Made by a program: the position numbers and the translations under genes
Shown: piece after piece, positions 54,840 to 64,000 of the stretch
How positions within the stretch are numbered: the stretch's first letter is position 1
Layout of the letters: each line of letters starts with the position of its first letter
The notes under the pieces: model-generated
What the model was told of the DNA's origin: nothing
The model's input: the letters and a program-made list of their open reading frames with translations, nothing else
Databases searched by the model: none
Assembly (NCBI GenBank): GCA_049487715.1
Contig: CP150579.1
Location: forward strand, 434,001-498,000
Length of the DNA stretch: 64,000 bases
Direction: 5' to 3'
Origin: Pycnococcus provasolii
Taxonomy: Eukaryota; Chlorophyta; Pseudoscourfieldiophyceae; Pseudoscourfieldiales

Positions 54840-57800
54840 TTAGCGTGTCTCACACTGGTTCACCTTGCTGGCAAATCGAAGCGAGCACAACGTCTCGTGA
54901 CTCGACGCCGCGCTCGGGCTCACGTTGACGAACATCAACGTCTTCGCGTCGCCACTCAAGCAAGGCTGAAGCAGGTACGTGAGCTTGCTGTTGCGGTACG
55001 GCACGTGAGCATCCGCCTTCTTCGAACCCGCCTTCTTGGAGGCGATGGACGAAATAACGTCGCCGAGAGCACTCAAGCTCTTGTTGATGTGCTGAGCCTC
55101 CTTCAGGCGATCACCCTTCGCCTGCGTCTTCGCAAGGCGCTCCGATCCAGCAAGGTCAACCAAGTTCAGCACGCCCTTGATCTCGCGTCCGTCGCCCATC
55201 GTGCCATCGTCACTCATCTGCTTACCCTTGATGATCAGGCGGAAGATGCAGTGGCTGCGGCTTGATCTCTCATTCATGGATGTGGATGCGGTCGTGCGCC
55301 GCGCGTTAGCACGGTCGAGCAGCTTTTGCACCTGCGCCGAGTCCGAGACGGGGACGAGAGCCGCATCGCCAATCGTCGTGTTGCCCTGCGCGTCGTGCTT
55401 GATGCTCAGGCTGGGTCCCGCGGCGTTTGCATTCGCGGTCATGGAAAAGTCAGCCGCCACTGTCTCCTTCTTCGCTCCTAGCAGGTCGCGAACCTCCTCG
55501 TTGTACACCTCAAGGAGCTGCGCCTGCATATCGAACGACCATCCCATCTCCTGCTCGAGCTTCTTGGCATGCTGAAAGATCTGCGCGAGCGAGCGAGGGA
55601 TGATGCCCTGGTGCTCCTCACCCTCACCGCCAACCATCGTGTACGTCTTGCCCGATCCCGTCTGCCCGTACGCGAAGATGCAAACGTTGTATCCGTCGAG
55701 CGCGCTCTGCACGAGCTGGCTGATCTCCGTGAAGATTGCCGACTGATTCGTGGACGGGCTGAACACCTTGTCGAAGGTGAACAGGTGACGCTCCTCACGT
55801 GCGCCACGTCCCATCGCCGACTGCGCTCCGGCAGTCATGAGAGCAAGCTCGTCGGAAGACTCCGTCATCTGTAGCGCTTCATTCGCCGCGTCGTCCGTCT
55901 CCATCTCATCCGACGAAAGAGGGCGCGCACGGCAGAAGACGCGAACGTTGCCCTTGAGCTCCATGATGGTGTTGTGAAGCCTTCGTCGGATCATCTCGCC
56001 CTCGGCCACACGCCTTTCCGCCTCAGAAAGCGACTTAGCGAGCGCCATGGCGCGTGCCTGAAGGCTGCTCGCGTCCGTCTGCGACGTTGCCGCGATGCGC
56101 TCGTACTCCGCCGTCGCGGCACGAAGTCTTTCCACCTCCGCGTGCTCAATCTCCGCGCGCGATGAAAGTTCCGCGCACTCCTGACCTTTCGCGGTGAGCT
56201 GCGCATCGAGCGAGCGGCTGCGCTCCTCGAGACTTGCACGCTCGCGTTCGACAAGCGCCATCTGCGATTTTGTGGAGTTGAGCTCCGCCTCCGTGGCGGT
56301 CAGCTTTGTGCACACCTCCTGCTTTTCGGAGCAGACCGCATCATGCTGTGCCGAAAGCTCCGTCAGCTTCGTCGTGGTATCGTTCACCTCGCTCGAAAGC
56401 TTCCCCACCTTTTCCGTGAGCGTCGCGCACTCCGTCTCCGAGGCGGAGAGCTTCGTGCACGCCTCCTGCTTCTCCGCGCACACCGTCTCGTGCTGGGCAG
56501 TGAGCTGCGTCAGCTGCGTCGTTGGTCTCGCTCACCTCTCCCGTAAGCTTCTCCACCTTCGTCGTGAGCGATGCGCACTCCGTCTCCGAGGCGGAGAGCT
56601 TCGTGCTCACCTGCTCCTTCTCCGCGCACACCGTCTCGTGCTGGGCAGTGAGCTGCGTCAGCTGCGCGTTGGTCTCGCTCGCCTCGCTCGACAGCTTCCC
56701 CACCTTTTCCGTGAGCGTCGCGCACTCCTCCGTGCGGTTCGAAAGGTTCTCGGACGTCGCCGCGAGTGACGCCGTCGTCTCCGCCAGCTCCGCGCTCGTC
56801 GAAGCGAGCTTCGCAGATGTCTGCGCGAGCTCGGCGGACGTGTTGGCATGTTCCGTGCGCACGGTGGCAAGCGTTGCGCTCGTCTCATCGCGCGTCTTGC
56901 ACGCGCTGGCCAGGTCGCCCTCGAGCTGCGCCTTTGCGGCGCTGAGGTTCTGCACCTCTCCGTCGAGTCGTCGCGCCTTGTCGTTGCTGTCATCGAGAGC
57001 AGTCTTCAGTCCAGCCACCTCGGCGGTGAGCATCGCCTTGGCGCTGCTCAGCTCCGCGTTCGACGCGTTCGCGTTTGACAGCTCCGCGGTGAGCGAGGCT
57101 TTGTTCGCCTCGAGTTCTGGAATGGTCTTGTTCGTCGCGTTGTCGAGCTGCATGCTGACGGCTGTGTACGACCCCTTGAGCTCACCGAGTTCCTCGGCAA
57201 GCTTCGCCTTTTCCGTGAGCATGTTCTGAACCTGCGCGGCGGACTCCGCGTTGTCCTTCATGAGCTTCGCGTTGCTTTCCTGCAGGCTCTGCCCGTACAC
57301 CTGCGCCTGCTCCACCTTCTCGTTGAGCTTTCCGCACTCCTCCTTGAATTTCGCGACGTCGTCGTTGGATCGCGCGAGGTCTTTCGAGAGTTCCGCCGCC
57401 TCGCTCTTTGCGTCGTCTCGCTGTCCGGTCATCTCCGCGAGATTTTCCTGCAGTCCCGCCTTGTCCACCTCGAGCGCGACGACGTTCGACTGCAGCGCGG
57501 CTTTTTCCTCCTTGAGCGTCGCACAGTCCTTCGCCTTATCGTTGAGCCTTCCGTTGAGTTCGTCGTACTCCTTTTGCTTCTCCGCGAGTTCGTGGTCCGC
57601 CTTTTCGTTCGCTTCTTGAACGTCCGCGCGCGCGACCGCCTCCTCCTCGAGCGCGTGTTTGTATCCGACACGCATGCGTCGCAGGTGCGCGAGCGCCGCA
57701 TCGAACTTCCCCTTGTGGTCAAACTTCTTGAATCCCTGCAGTTTGTGTTCGATGAGCGCGTCGTGCGTCCATCCGTCGTTGCACAGGTCTTCCCACGTCG

Positions 57801-58041
57801 CTCCCGAGTCCGCCGTCGCCGCGGCGTTTCCTCCTCCGTTGTTTTGTCCCGAAGGCGCAGCGGGCGTGAACGAGACGTTCGAGGTGGACCTCTTGACAGA
57901 CTTCGCCGGTCCGATGTCCACCTGTGCCGCGTCTTTGATTTTGCGTTTGTTCGACGGAACCTTGGAAGCGGGAACGATGTTATCGTCGAGAACAGCGAGC
58001 GCGTTGGTTTTGGTAGTAGGTTTGGGTATGCGCGACTCCAT
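54840..58041 (-). CDS. Kinesin-14 (C-terminal motor), frame broken by one base near 56,519
   Basis: ATG at 58041. Order: basic/Ser-rich N-terminus (MESRIPKPTTKTNALAVLDD, likely microtubule- or importin-binding), a ~450-residue heptad coiled coil, then a neck and C-terminal motor. Motor motifs: GNVRVFCRARP, AYGQTGSGKTYTM (P-loop), NERSSRSH (switch I), DLAGSERLAKT (switch II), YRNSKLTYLLQPCL. C-terminal placement and the neck motif mark the minus-end-directed kinesin-14/HSET-ATK group, which acts in spindles. The frame shifts at ~56519: the first part ends at 56341 in a wrong frame and the motor part is open from 56483. The tandem 49-residue repeats show one extra base here, so it is a real frameshift, a programmed one, or a sequencing error. 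Confidence 0.85.
56330..56740. repeat. 147-bp tandem repeat (seven heptads) in kinesin coiled coil
   Basis: Three 49-residue copies beginning ECATLTEKVGKLSS or variant, with NAQLTQLTAQHETVCAEK in the middle. High nucleotide identity, except for one inserted base at 56519. Confidence 0.85.
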
Positions 58042-58682
58042 GACTGTTACTCTGTAGACTTCTACAGACTATCTATGAAGGAAAGGTGTTGTAAACAAAC
58101 AGTGCGTGTGGAATGAGAATGATATCTGTCAGTTGGAGAAGAAAAGGAGGGGGAAGGGAAAAGGGAAGGGGGAAAGGGGGGAACAATACCAGCGAGTTAA
58201 CAATGGGACTAATTAATCCCCCCCGGGGGCTGCTAATAATAATCCGGGTCCCCCCCGCGGGGAATATTAGTCTAAGATCGGGTAACAACGAAAAGGAACA
58301 CTTCGTCGGAGTAGGGGTTAGGGGTTAGACTTTAGGGCTTAGGGAAATCGCCTCACCTACCTCCTGTGGTTCTGATTCGCTCCGACAGTGCAAACAACAA
58401 CTATACCAACTACTACTACAGCTACTACTCTAGTCACGACGTCGACCAAAGGGACGACGTCCACGACAACGAAGGTCGTTAATGGCGCCTCGTCCGTGAC
58501 AACTAAAGCGAGCCTTGTGAACCCGCCAACCAGCGGAAGGAGATCAAGTACTGCCATCTTTGTAGTCGCGGCCATTGTTTCAACGGCTGCGGTACTCTGC
58601 TAAACCTACCCGGGTATATAAAACGAAATTTGTTATTTTAAGATTTGTCCACCCCTCTTCCAGTACCTCCTTCACCGCCGTT
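58042..58682. other. Intergenic, possible Thr-rich exon
   Basis: Contains purine- and G-rich sequence (58130-58190), a C-rich stretch near 58215-58260 and TTAGGG-like motifs at 58313-58345. See the candidate exon at 58389. Confidence 0.4.
58389..58603 (+). other. Possible last exon: Thr-rich stalk + C-terminal membrane helix
   Basis: Preceded by an acceptor-like TTCGCTCCGACAG and open to a TAA at 58601. It encodes ~70 residues: Thr/Ser repeats followed by RRSSTAIFVVAAIVSTAAVL at the very C-terminus, like a mucin-type or GPI-anchored protein end. No upstream exon could be located. Confidence 0.25.
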
Positions 58683-59971
58683 TCACTTGGCGACGAACAT
58701 CAGGCTGGACCAAGGGGCGACGTTGTAGACGCTGCCAGCATCAATGGGCGCATCCTTGCCGTTGAACTCCATGTCACGCGGGCCTGGTAAGTTCGTGTCC
58801 ACGACGCGGTACCACTGCCTGCCATTCGGGGCGGCGGGAATGGCCCACTTGATCCAGTAATCGTGCGCGTTGAATGCGAGAAGCAGGTCACCGTTGCGTG
58901 TCGACTCGTCCATCTGAAGGTCCGGGCGCCACGGATTAGCGTCACCTCCAACGCCACGTGGGCAGTGCAGCGTACACGCGAGGAATTTGGACTCCAGATT
59001 GTCCCAGTTCGTCTCGTGCCACTTCACGTCTCCGTCGCCGAGAAAGTCTGAGCGGCCGAGCGCAGGATGCTGACGGCGGAAGTGCGCGAGCTCGCTCGTG
59101 AATTTCACGAGGTCGGATTCCTGCGCCACCTTGTCCCAGTTCATCCACGTCATCTCGTTGTCGTGCCCGTACGTGTTATTGTTGCCGTTCGTGCTCAGGC
59201 CGTACTCGTCACCCATGCGCATCATCGGCGTGCCCTGGCTCATCAGCAGCGCGAACGTGAAGTTCTTCATTTGGCGCACGCGAAGGCCGTTCACGCCCTC
59301 ATCGTTCGTCTCACCCTCCACGCCACAATTCCAGCTGAGGTTGTCGTTCGATCCGTCGCGACCACCCTCGCCGTTCGCGTCGTTGTGCTTGCCGTTGTAC
59401 GACACGAGGTCGCGCAGGCTGAAGCCGTCGTGGCACGTCACGAAGTTCACGCTGTGGTACGGCTTTCTGTTGTTGTAGTTGTACAGATTCGCCGAGCCGC
59501 ACAGCGCCGTCGCGAACGACTTCTTCATGCCGCCGTCACCCTTGACGAACTTTCGAACGATGTCGCGGTACTGTCCATTCCACTCAGCCCAAATGTCCCA
59601 GTTGGGGAACTTGCCAACGAGGTAGAGACCACCGCAGTCCCAGGGCTCGGAGATGAGCTTCGTCTTGCTCAGCACCGGGTGCTTGGAGATTTCGCGAATG
59701 AGTGGCGGATCCTCGAGCGGCTTGCCGCCGCTGTCGCGGCAAAGCACGGATGCGAGGTCGAATCGAAAGCCGTCAACGTGGAACTCCTCCACCCATCGCA
59801 CGAGACTGTCAATGATCTGCTTCTTGACCATGGGGTGGTTCGCGTTGACGGAGTTTCCGCATCCGGAATAGTTGCACATCATGTCGTACTCCCCCATGTT
59901 GATCATGTAATACGCCTTGTTATCGATGCCTCGCCAGCTGATGTGATACGCCTCGACGTCCCCGCCCTCGA

Positions 59972-60011
<40 letters not shown>

Positions 60012-61121
60012 ACGCGCGTGGAGCGACTTGACCATCTCCTTGAACTGCCTCGCCGCCTCAACGGGTCCGCATCCTGTTGTTCCGAAGCGTGACATGGGCG
60101 ACATGAAGCTGAGGTGGCTGTACCCCCACGCGTTGATGAGGTGCGAGCGCGGGTACGACGATCCAAGACGCTGAAACTCGAGCTCGTCGTACTCAAACAC
60201 GGGCAGAAGCTCAACCGCGGTGACGCCGAGACTGGCTAGGTGATCTGCACGCTCAGCCACTCCATAATACGTTCCTCTCGTCAACTCCGGGTTGGTGAGC
60301 CCGCTCGTCGGCGAGCCGGTGTACGCGCGCACGGACATCTCGTACACGACGGTGTCCTCCCACGGCACGTTCGGCTTGGAGTACCCAGGACCCCAGTCGA
60401 ACGGCTGCTCGTCAAGGTCGAACGTTCCTCGCCACCTCGATCCCACGCCTTCCTCGAAGTGCTCGACGGTGTCTCGCGTCGCCCACGTCGTGCGTCCGTG
60501 AACGAGCGGCGCGTACGGGTCGAGCAGCACGCGTTTTCCCTGGTCCCAACGATGTCCCGTGTCCCACCCGCCTTCTCCCCAGACGCGGAATCCGTACAGG
60601 ATTCCTCGACCGGGCAGGTTGGTTGCGGCAACGGCCCAGATGCCGTTATTTTGGTCGACGCGCTGGCACTCGAGTTCGACGGCGGGCGGGTCCGTCATGG
60701 TTGCGTCATTTTCGTGCGTGAGCACGAGCACGACACGCGTCGCGGCGCTTGAGAAGATTGCGAAGTTGACGTTCCCGTTCGCGTCTCTGGACGGCCCCAG
60801 CTTGTCCGCGTTTCCCGGCGCTGCTTGTACGTTCGCGCCCCACGCCGTCGCGCCCGCTTGGCTGGACGGTTCGAATTCGGATCCCATCACGGGTGTTGAC
60901 GACGACGATCTCGCTTTGACAGAACGACGACAGCGATCCGCTGTTGATCGCCTGACGAGCGGAGGAGTGGCTGAGAATAAGTTGGTAGGTTGGAATGCCT
61001 TGTTTGACGAGCGCGAACAAATGAAGCGACGATAGCGCGTTAACGTAGTGATAAGCGTGTTGCGAGGACCCGCGACGTGACCCGTTGGATGACCCGTTGG
61101 ACGTGACCCGCACCCCGCCAT
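58683..61121 (-). CDS. Isoamylase-type starch debranching enzyme (GH13, ISA/TreX-like)
   Basis: 812 residues from the ATG at 61121. A basic, Ser/Thr/Arg-rich N-terminus of ~75 residues is a probable plastid transit peptide. A CBM48 domain follows (NVNFAIFSSAATRVVLVL). The GH13 barrel has DVVYNHT (~380), GFRFDLASVL with the nucleophile Asp (~452), SEPWDCGG with the acid Glu (~490), and VTCHDGFSL with the third catalytic Asp (~562). NWDIWAEWNGQYRD and the LSWNCGVEGETND segment are typical of isoamylases. All three catalytic acids are present, so this is an ISA1/ISA3-type enzyme rather than the catalytically dead ISA2. It hydrolyses alpha-1,6 branch points of starch/glycogen in plastid. Confidence 0.93.
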
Positions 61122-61219
61122 TGCTTAGCACACAAGGAGAGTGTGCTGGAAGTTTAGTTTTGGGGTGTGATGAGATATTTTAGAAAGAAACCAGCGGCCA
61201 GCGGGGAGGTCTCCAAAGG

Positions 61220-61228
61220 TAAATTTTA
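61220..61228. repeat. Target site duplication (left copy), 9 bp
   Basis: TAAATTTTA, identical in direct orientation to 63213-63221 on the other side of the inverted-repeat element. Confidence 0.85.
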
Positions 61229-61353
61229 GGGAAAATCGCAGTTCTACCCCGACTGAAAAGTCGAAATCCCAGTTCTACCCTTTTTTGTCCCAGTTCTACC
61301 CTAACTGAAAAAGAAATACCCAGTTTTACCATGATTTCCCCAGTTCTACCCCG
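61229..61353. repeat. Left terminal inverted repeat
   Basis: Starts GGGAAAATCGCAGTTCTACC and contains several CAGTTCTACCC units; matches the reverse complement of 63087-63212. Confidence 0.9.
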
Positions 61354-61920
61354 GCCTCGCCTCAGCGACACTCTTCCTCTTCCCATTTCGGCATCTATGT
61401 GTTTTGTCTGCGGCACCTGTTTCCACTAATCAGCAGACGAACCGGGCACTTCTTAACCAGCTCTATCCCTTTCTCTTGCAAACCCTGCACGTCATCTTCT
61501 TCGTCGCCATTCGAGACTGCTTATTGTCTGGTTTGGCTGACGTCCGGCCGCCTTGAGCTCGGTGGGAGCTTGCTGCACGCTTCGCAACAAGCTCATCACC
61601 GTCCCGGTGCTGTCTTCCTCCGTCGTTTGCCTTGTCATCTGCTCCGCCACGCCGTGGTTCGAGTCCTTGGTGTGCTCGGTCGTCCCGCGGCTTCGCGCAG
61701 CCGCAGGTTCCAGATCCTTCGCGACCTCTGGCGGCAGCCGTCAGCTTCTTCGTTCATTGCGATGGGTCGTTCGGGTTTCTTTGCATCGTGCAACTCTTTA
61801 TTCCCTTGCCACTCCATCCTCCTCTTTTCCGTTTCCCGCCCTGAAACTTCGTCCGGGGCGCGCTCGTGCCTTTGCTCCGTCCGTTTCTTCATTCTTTTCA
61901 TCGTGGCCGCTTGCCATCTG

Positions 61921-63008
61921 TTAGTGGTCGTTCGCCCCCCACGCACTTGTTGTTCCCTCTCTGCTGGGTTTTGGTCGCCCCCGCGCTGTGCCCCGTCCTC
62001 GCTTCTCTTCGGCGGTTTGAGTCTCTTTTTGCTTCGTTCTGTTCTCCATCGCTCCTGCTTGTCGCACTGTCCCGTACCGCTTCCTCTTGCTTCCCCTGCG
62101 CTCCCCCCCTTTTTGGCGTTCGCACTCTGTTTCTTGCCTGCTTGTGCTCTCGGCTCCTTGCATGGCCCACCTTTTCCTCGTCTTCGTTTCGCGTTTCTTT
62201 GGCCGTGTGTCCTCTTGGTCTCTGTCCGTTCTTTCGCTTTTGGTCTGGTCGCCTTGGCCTGTCGCTCCCGTCGCGTGTTGCCTTTGCGCCGTCCGCTCCG
62301 TCGCTCGTGCTGGTCGCTGCCCGCCTCCTTTCTTCCCTTGCCTGCGGCCGTCGTCCGCGGTTGGCCGCCCTCCGTTCGGGTGTCCGTTCGTGCGCTTTGT
62401 CTTTCTCTTTCTGTCGTTTCGCCCTTTCGTTTTTTTCTCTTTCGCTTGGTTTCCCTCCTGCCCCCCTGCTTGTTCTCCGGTCCTTTCTTTTCTCCCGGGT
62501 TGTGCGGTTTTTCCTCCGGCCCTTCCCGCTTGGCCCGTCTTTGCTGCCTCGCCCGCTCTTTGCTGGTTGTTGTTGTCCGCCGCCGTGCCCTTTGTTTTCT
62601 TTTCTGTGTCTTTCGCCGGGCCCGTTCGCCGCCTTCCTTCCTTTTTTTCTGTTGTGGCGCCTTCTGTCGTGCTCCTTTCTTCTTCTTTCCGCGTTTTTCT
62701 GCCTGGCCTCCCCCGCGCTCCCTCCCTCCTCGCGTGTTTCTTTCTTCTTGGCCTCGGTGCTCCTCCTGCTCTGTGTCCCGTTTTTTCCGCTCCCGCCTTT
62801 CTTCCTCTTCTCCGTGCCTTCCTTCTTTTTTCCCTCCTCCCTCGGGCCTGCCTCGGGTGACCCGGCGCATCTGACACGGGCACCGTGCCAGTGCGTGCGC
62901 TTCGGCGTAGTACGACCCTAGGTCCGTCATGGCCACGGCGGACAACCTTGACGCGACCTTGAACTCTATCTTGTAGCGCCATGAGTGCGCCGGCAGCGCC
63001 AGCGCCAT
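61921..63008 (-). other. Long basic open frame inside the element, probably not a gene
   Basis: On the minus strand two frames stay open for over 1 kb (ends at 61635 and 61921). Both give Arg/Lys/Gly/Glu/Gln/Thr-rich sequence with no domains. Purine-rich DNA rarely contains stop codons in several frames, so open length is weak evidence. A very basic DNA-binding protein encoded by the element cannot be fully excluded. Confidence 0.2.
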
Positions 63009-63086
63009 ATGACGCCCTCGCTGCTTCGGAGCGTAGGATGGGCATCTAACTAATGATGAATTTCGCGCGCTTTTTCAAGTTCCAGT

Positions 63087-63212
63087 CGGGGTAGAACTGG
63101 GGCAAATCATGGTAAAACTGGGTATTTCTTTTTCAGTTAGGGTAGAACTGGGACAAAAAAGGGTAGAACTGGGATTTCGACTTTTCAGTCGGGGTAGAAC
63201 TGCGATTTTCCC
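63087..63212. repeat. Right terminal inverted repeat
   Basis: Reverse complement of the left repeat, with one extra base in the TTTGCCCC/TTTCCCC position. Confidence 0.9.
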
Positions 63213-63221
63213 TAAATTTTA
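63213..63221. repeat. Target site duplication (right copy), 9 bp
   Basis: TAAATTTTA, matching 61220-61228. Confidence 0.85.
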
Positions 63222-63222
63222 C

Positions 63223-63958
63223 TACCGAGGCGCGTGAGGGTTAGGGCAAAAAGCTTCGAAGCAAAAGGCTTGGGGCTTCCCCCAAGCCTTTTGCCTTTTG
63301 CCTTTTGCCTTTTGGTTTCCCCTCACACCAAACCCTCACAGCCCTGCCACGTCCTTCCTTCCGACTTTTCGCAGTTCCCTCTAAAAAGGTAAGAAGTAAT
63401 AAAGGGAGAAGGGAAGGGGTGGGTCCCGGGGGGGCGAGGGGATCCAGGGAGGATCTCTGAGGGACCCGTCTGCCGGTCAGGGGATTGAGGTGTGGCAGTT
63501 AGGACGGGCCTACCTTTATGTATTACGAGGAGCTCATCACATCACGGGCTACACGCTCATCAAGGAGGTTGGGCCCATACTTGGGTGCAGGTTATACCTT
63601 AGTAGGTGTCACTTGCGCCCTTATTGCTTGTGATTCCGTGTGAAATGGTGAATTGGGAAGTGCAAGCGCATCCTCCATAAAAGGTTGACATCAGGTGGAT
63701 GGATGGATTTGTGCCCTACCCGGCAATACTCTTTCTTAGTCCTACGGGTACTTTCTTGTTGTGGCCACCGTTGTCTTGTTGCTTTATGCCGTCGTGTTTC
63801 TTTGTTGATCAACGGTTGCCTTGATCTGTGCGTCTCGATGAGGGAGGGACTCGCTCTTGACCACCTTGCGTCCCCACCTCATGCTTGGTAATTTTATGTT
63901 ACAGCACCCGCCTGTCCCTGGCCACCTTCCACCACCCCATCGCCAGAAGAAGACAGAC
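63223..63958. other. Intergenic, with a strong hairpin
   Basis: Contains the 15-bp hairpin at 63261-63294, TTTTGCC repeats (63290-63315), and a TTACAG acceptor-like site at 63899-63904 which may belong to the gene starting at 63959. Confidence 0.45.
63261..63294. repeat. 15-bp perfect hairpin with 4-base loop
   Basis: GCAAAAGGCTTGGGG (63261-63275), loop CTTC, CCCCAAGCCTTTTGC (63280-63294). Followed by three further CTTTTGC units. Confidence 0.92.
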
Positions 63959-64000
63959 ATGTCGCAGGTGGCGCAGCCGCACGAAGTGACGCTGCTCGTC
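63959..64000 (+). CDS. Start of a gene cut by the right edge
   Basis: ATG at 63959 in a good context (ACAGACATGTCG) begins MSQVAQPHEVTLLV and is open to the window end. Upstream lies a TTATGTTACAG that could be an acceptor of a 5' UTR intron. The 14 visible residues are not enough to name it. Confidence 0.5.
   Translation, partial: MSQVAQPHEVTLLV

Larger units (their letters stand above)
61229..63212. mobile_element. Mutator-like (MULE-type) non-autonomous DNA transposon
   Basis: 1,984 bp bounded by near-perfect terminal inverted repeats of ~126 bp (61229-61353 and 63087-63212; the only difference noted is a single-base indel) and flanked by a 9-bp direct duplication TAAATTTTA. Long TIRs beginning GGGAAAATCGCAG with a 9-bp duplication are the hallmarks of Mutator superfamily elements. 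Each TIR contains several copies of CAGTTCTACCC. The interior encodes no recognisable transposase; the plus strand from about 61500 to 62870 is strikingly pyrimidine-rich, so the minus strand carries long overlapping open frames of Arg/Lys/Gly/Glu-rich sequence. Those are best explained by composition. TIR near-identity suggests a recent insertion. Confidence 0.8.

Noticed and set aside
54702-55265. Plus-strand frame opposite the kinesin motor
   Set aside because: No domain; the minus strand holds unambiguous kinesin motifs over the same bases.
61650-61670. GTGGTTCGAGTCC resembling a tRNA T-arm
   Set aside because: No acceptor stem, D-arm or anticodon arm could be placed around it.
61399-62874. 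A 491-codon plus-strand frame inside the transposon
   Set aside because: It starts at a non-ATG codon, is Leu/Ser/Pro/Arg/Phe-rich from pyrimidine bias, and shows no domain. Several frames are open at once here, which is expected from composition.

Overview
This window is nuclear DNA from a eukaryotic photosynthetic microbe, most likely a green alga of the small, compact-genome (prasinophyte-like) kind. The evidence is the gene set: a catalytically complete isoamylase-type starch debranching enzyme, a type I signal peptidase of the plastid/thylakoid kind, a plant-style ACT-domain Raf-like kinase, a GT29 sialyltransferase-like protein, a C-terminal-motor kinesin-14, eIF4E and a P4-ATPase. There are no operons or ribosome binding sites. 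Genes are dense, on both strands, mostly intronless, and separated by 0.1-1.2 kb gaps rich in microsatellites and short TTAGGG/CCCTAA motifs. The species is not identified.

Layout: 1-1141 is the end of a TKL kinase gene cut by the left edge. 1.7-9 kb holds two small secreted/membrane orphans, a reverse-transcriptase relic divergent from a Kish/TMEM167 gene, a REV1-like BRCT protein with no polymerase domain, and an orphan. 10-17.4 kb holds a coiled-coil protein, a type I membrane protein with GCxxPxAxN repeats, and a low-complexity Tudor-like protein. 17.6-23.5 kb is one 1,947-residue helical-repeat gene that contains 972-bp near-identical tandem copies. 23.8-30.3 kb holds housekeeping and enzyme genes (signal peptidase, eIF4E, 2OG oxygenase, 2H phosphoesterase, enoyl-CoA hydratase, AlkB-like). 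30.6-40 kb holds a P4-ATPase flippase, a GT29 protein, an OTU protease and a MYND protein. 40.6-51 kb holds a receptor-like kinase, an ACT-domain kinase and coiled-coil proteins. 51.8-61.1 kb holds a CotH-type kinase, a GC-rich methyltransferase gene, a kinesin-14 and an isoamylase. 61.2-63.2 kb is a DNA transposon with ~126-bp terminal inverted repeats and a 9-bp target-site duplication (Mutator-like). A further gene starts at 63,959 and runs off the right edge.

Splicing: eIF4E has a clear 103-nt GT-AG intron. The signal peptidase and CotH genes are best explained by very short introns (46 and 43 nt, both ending in TAG). Three other genes have frame breaks. In the kinesin the break can be traced to one extra base relative to its own tandem repeat; in the MYND protein and the receptor-like kinase it could be a small intron or an indel.

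The most unusual items are the Mutator-like element with its strand-asymmetric interior, the polymerase-less REV1-like protein, the 972-bp amplified coiled-coil gene, the eukaryotic membrane-anchored CotH kinase with a micro-intron, and several small palindromic structures (51.67-51.75 kb, 45.46-45.52 kb, 63.26 kb).
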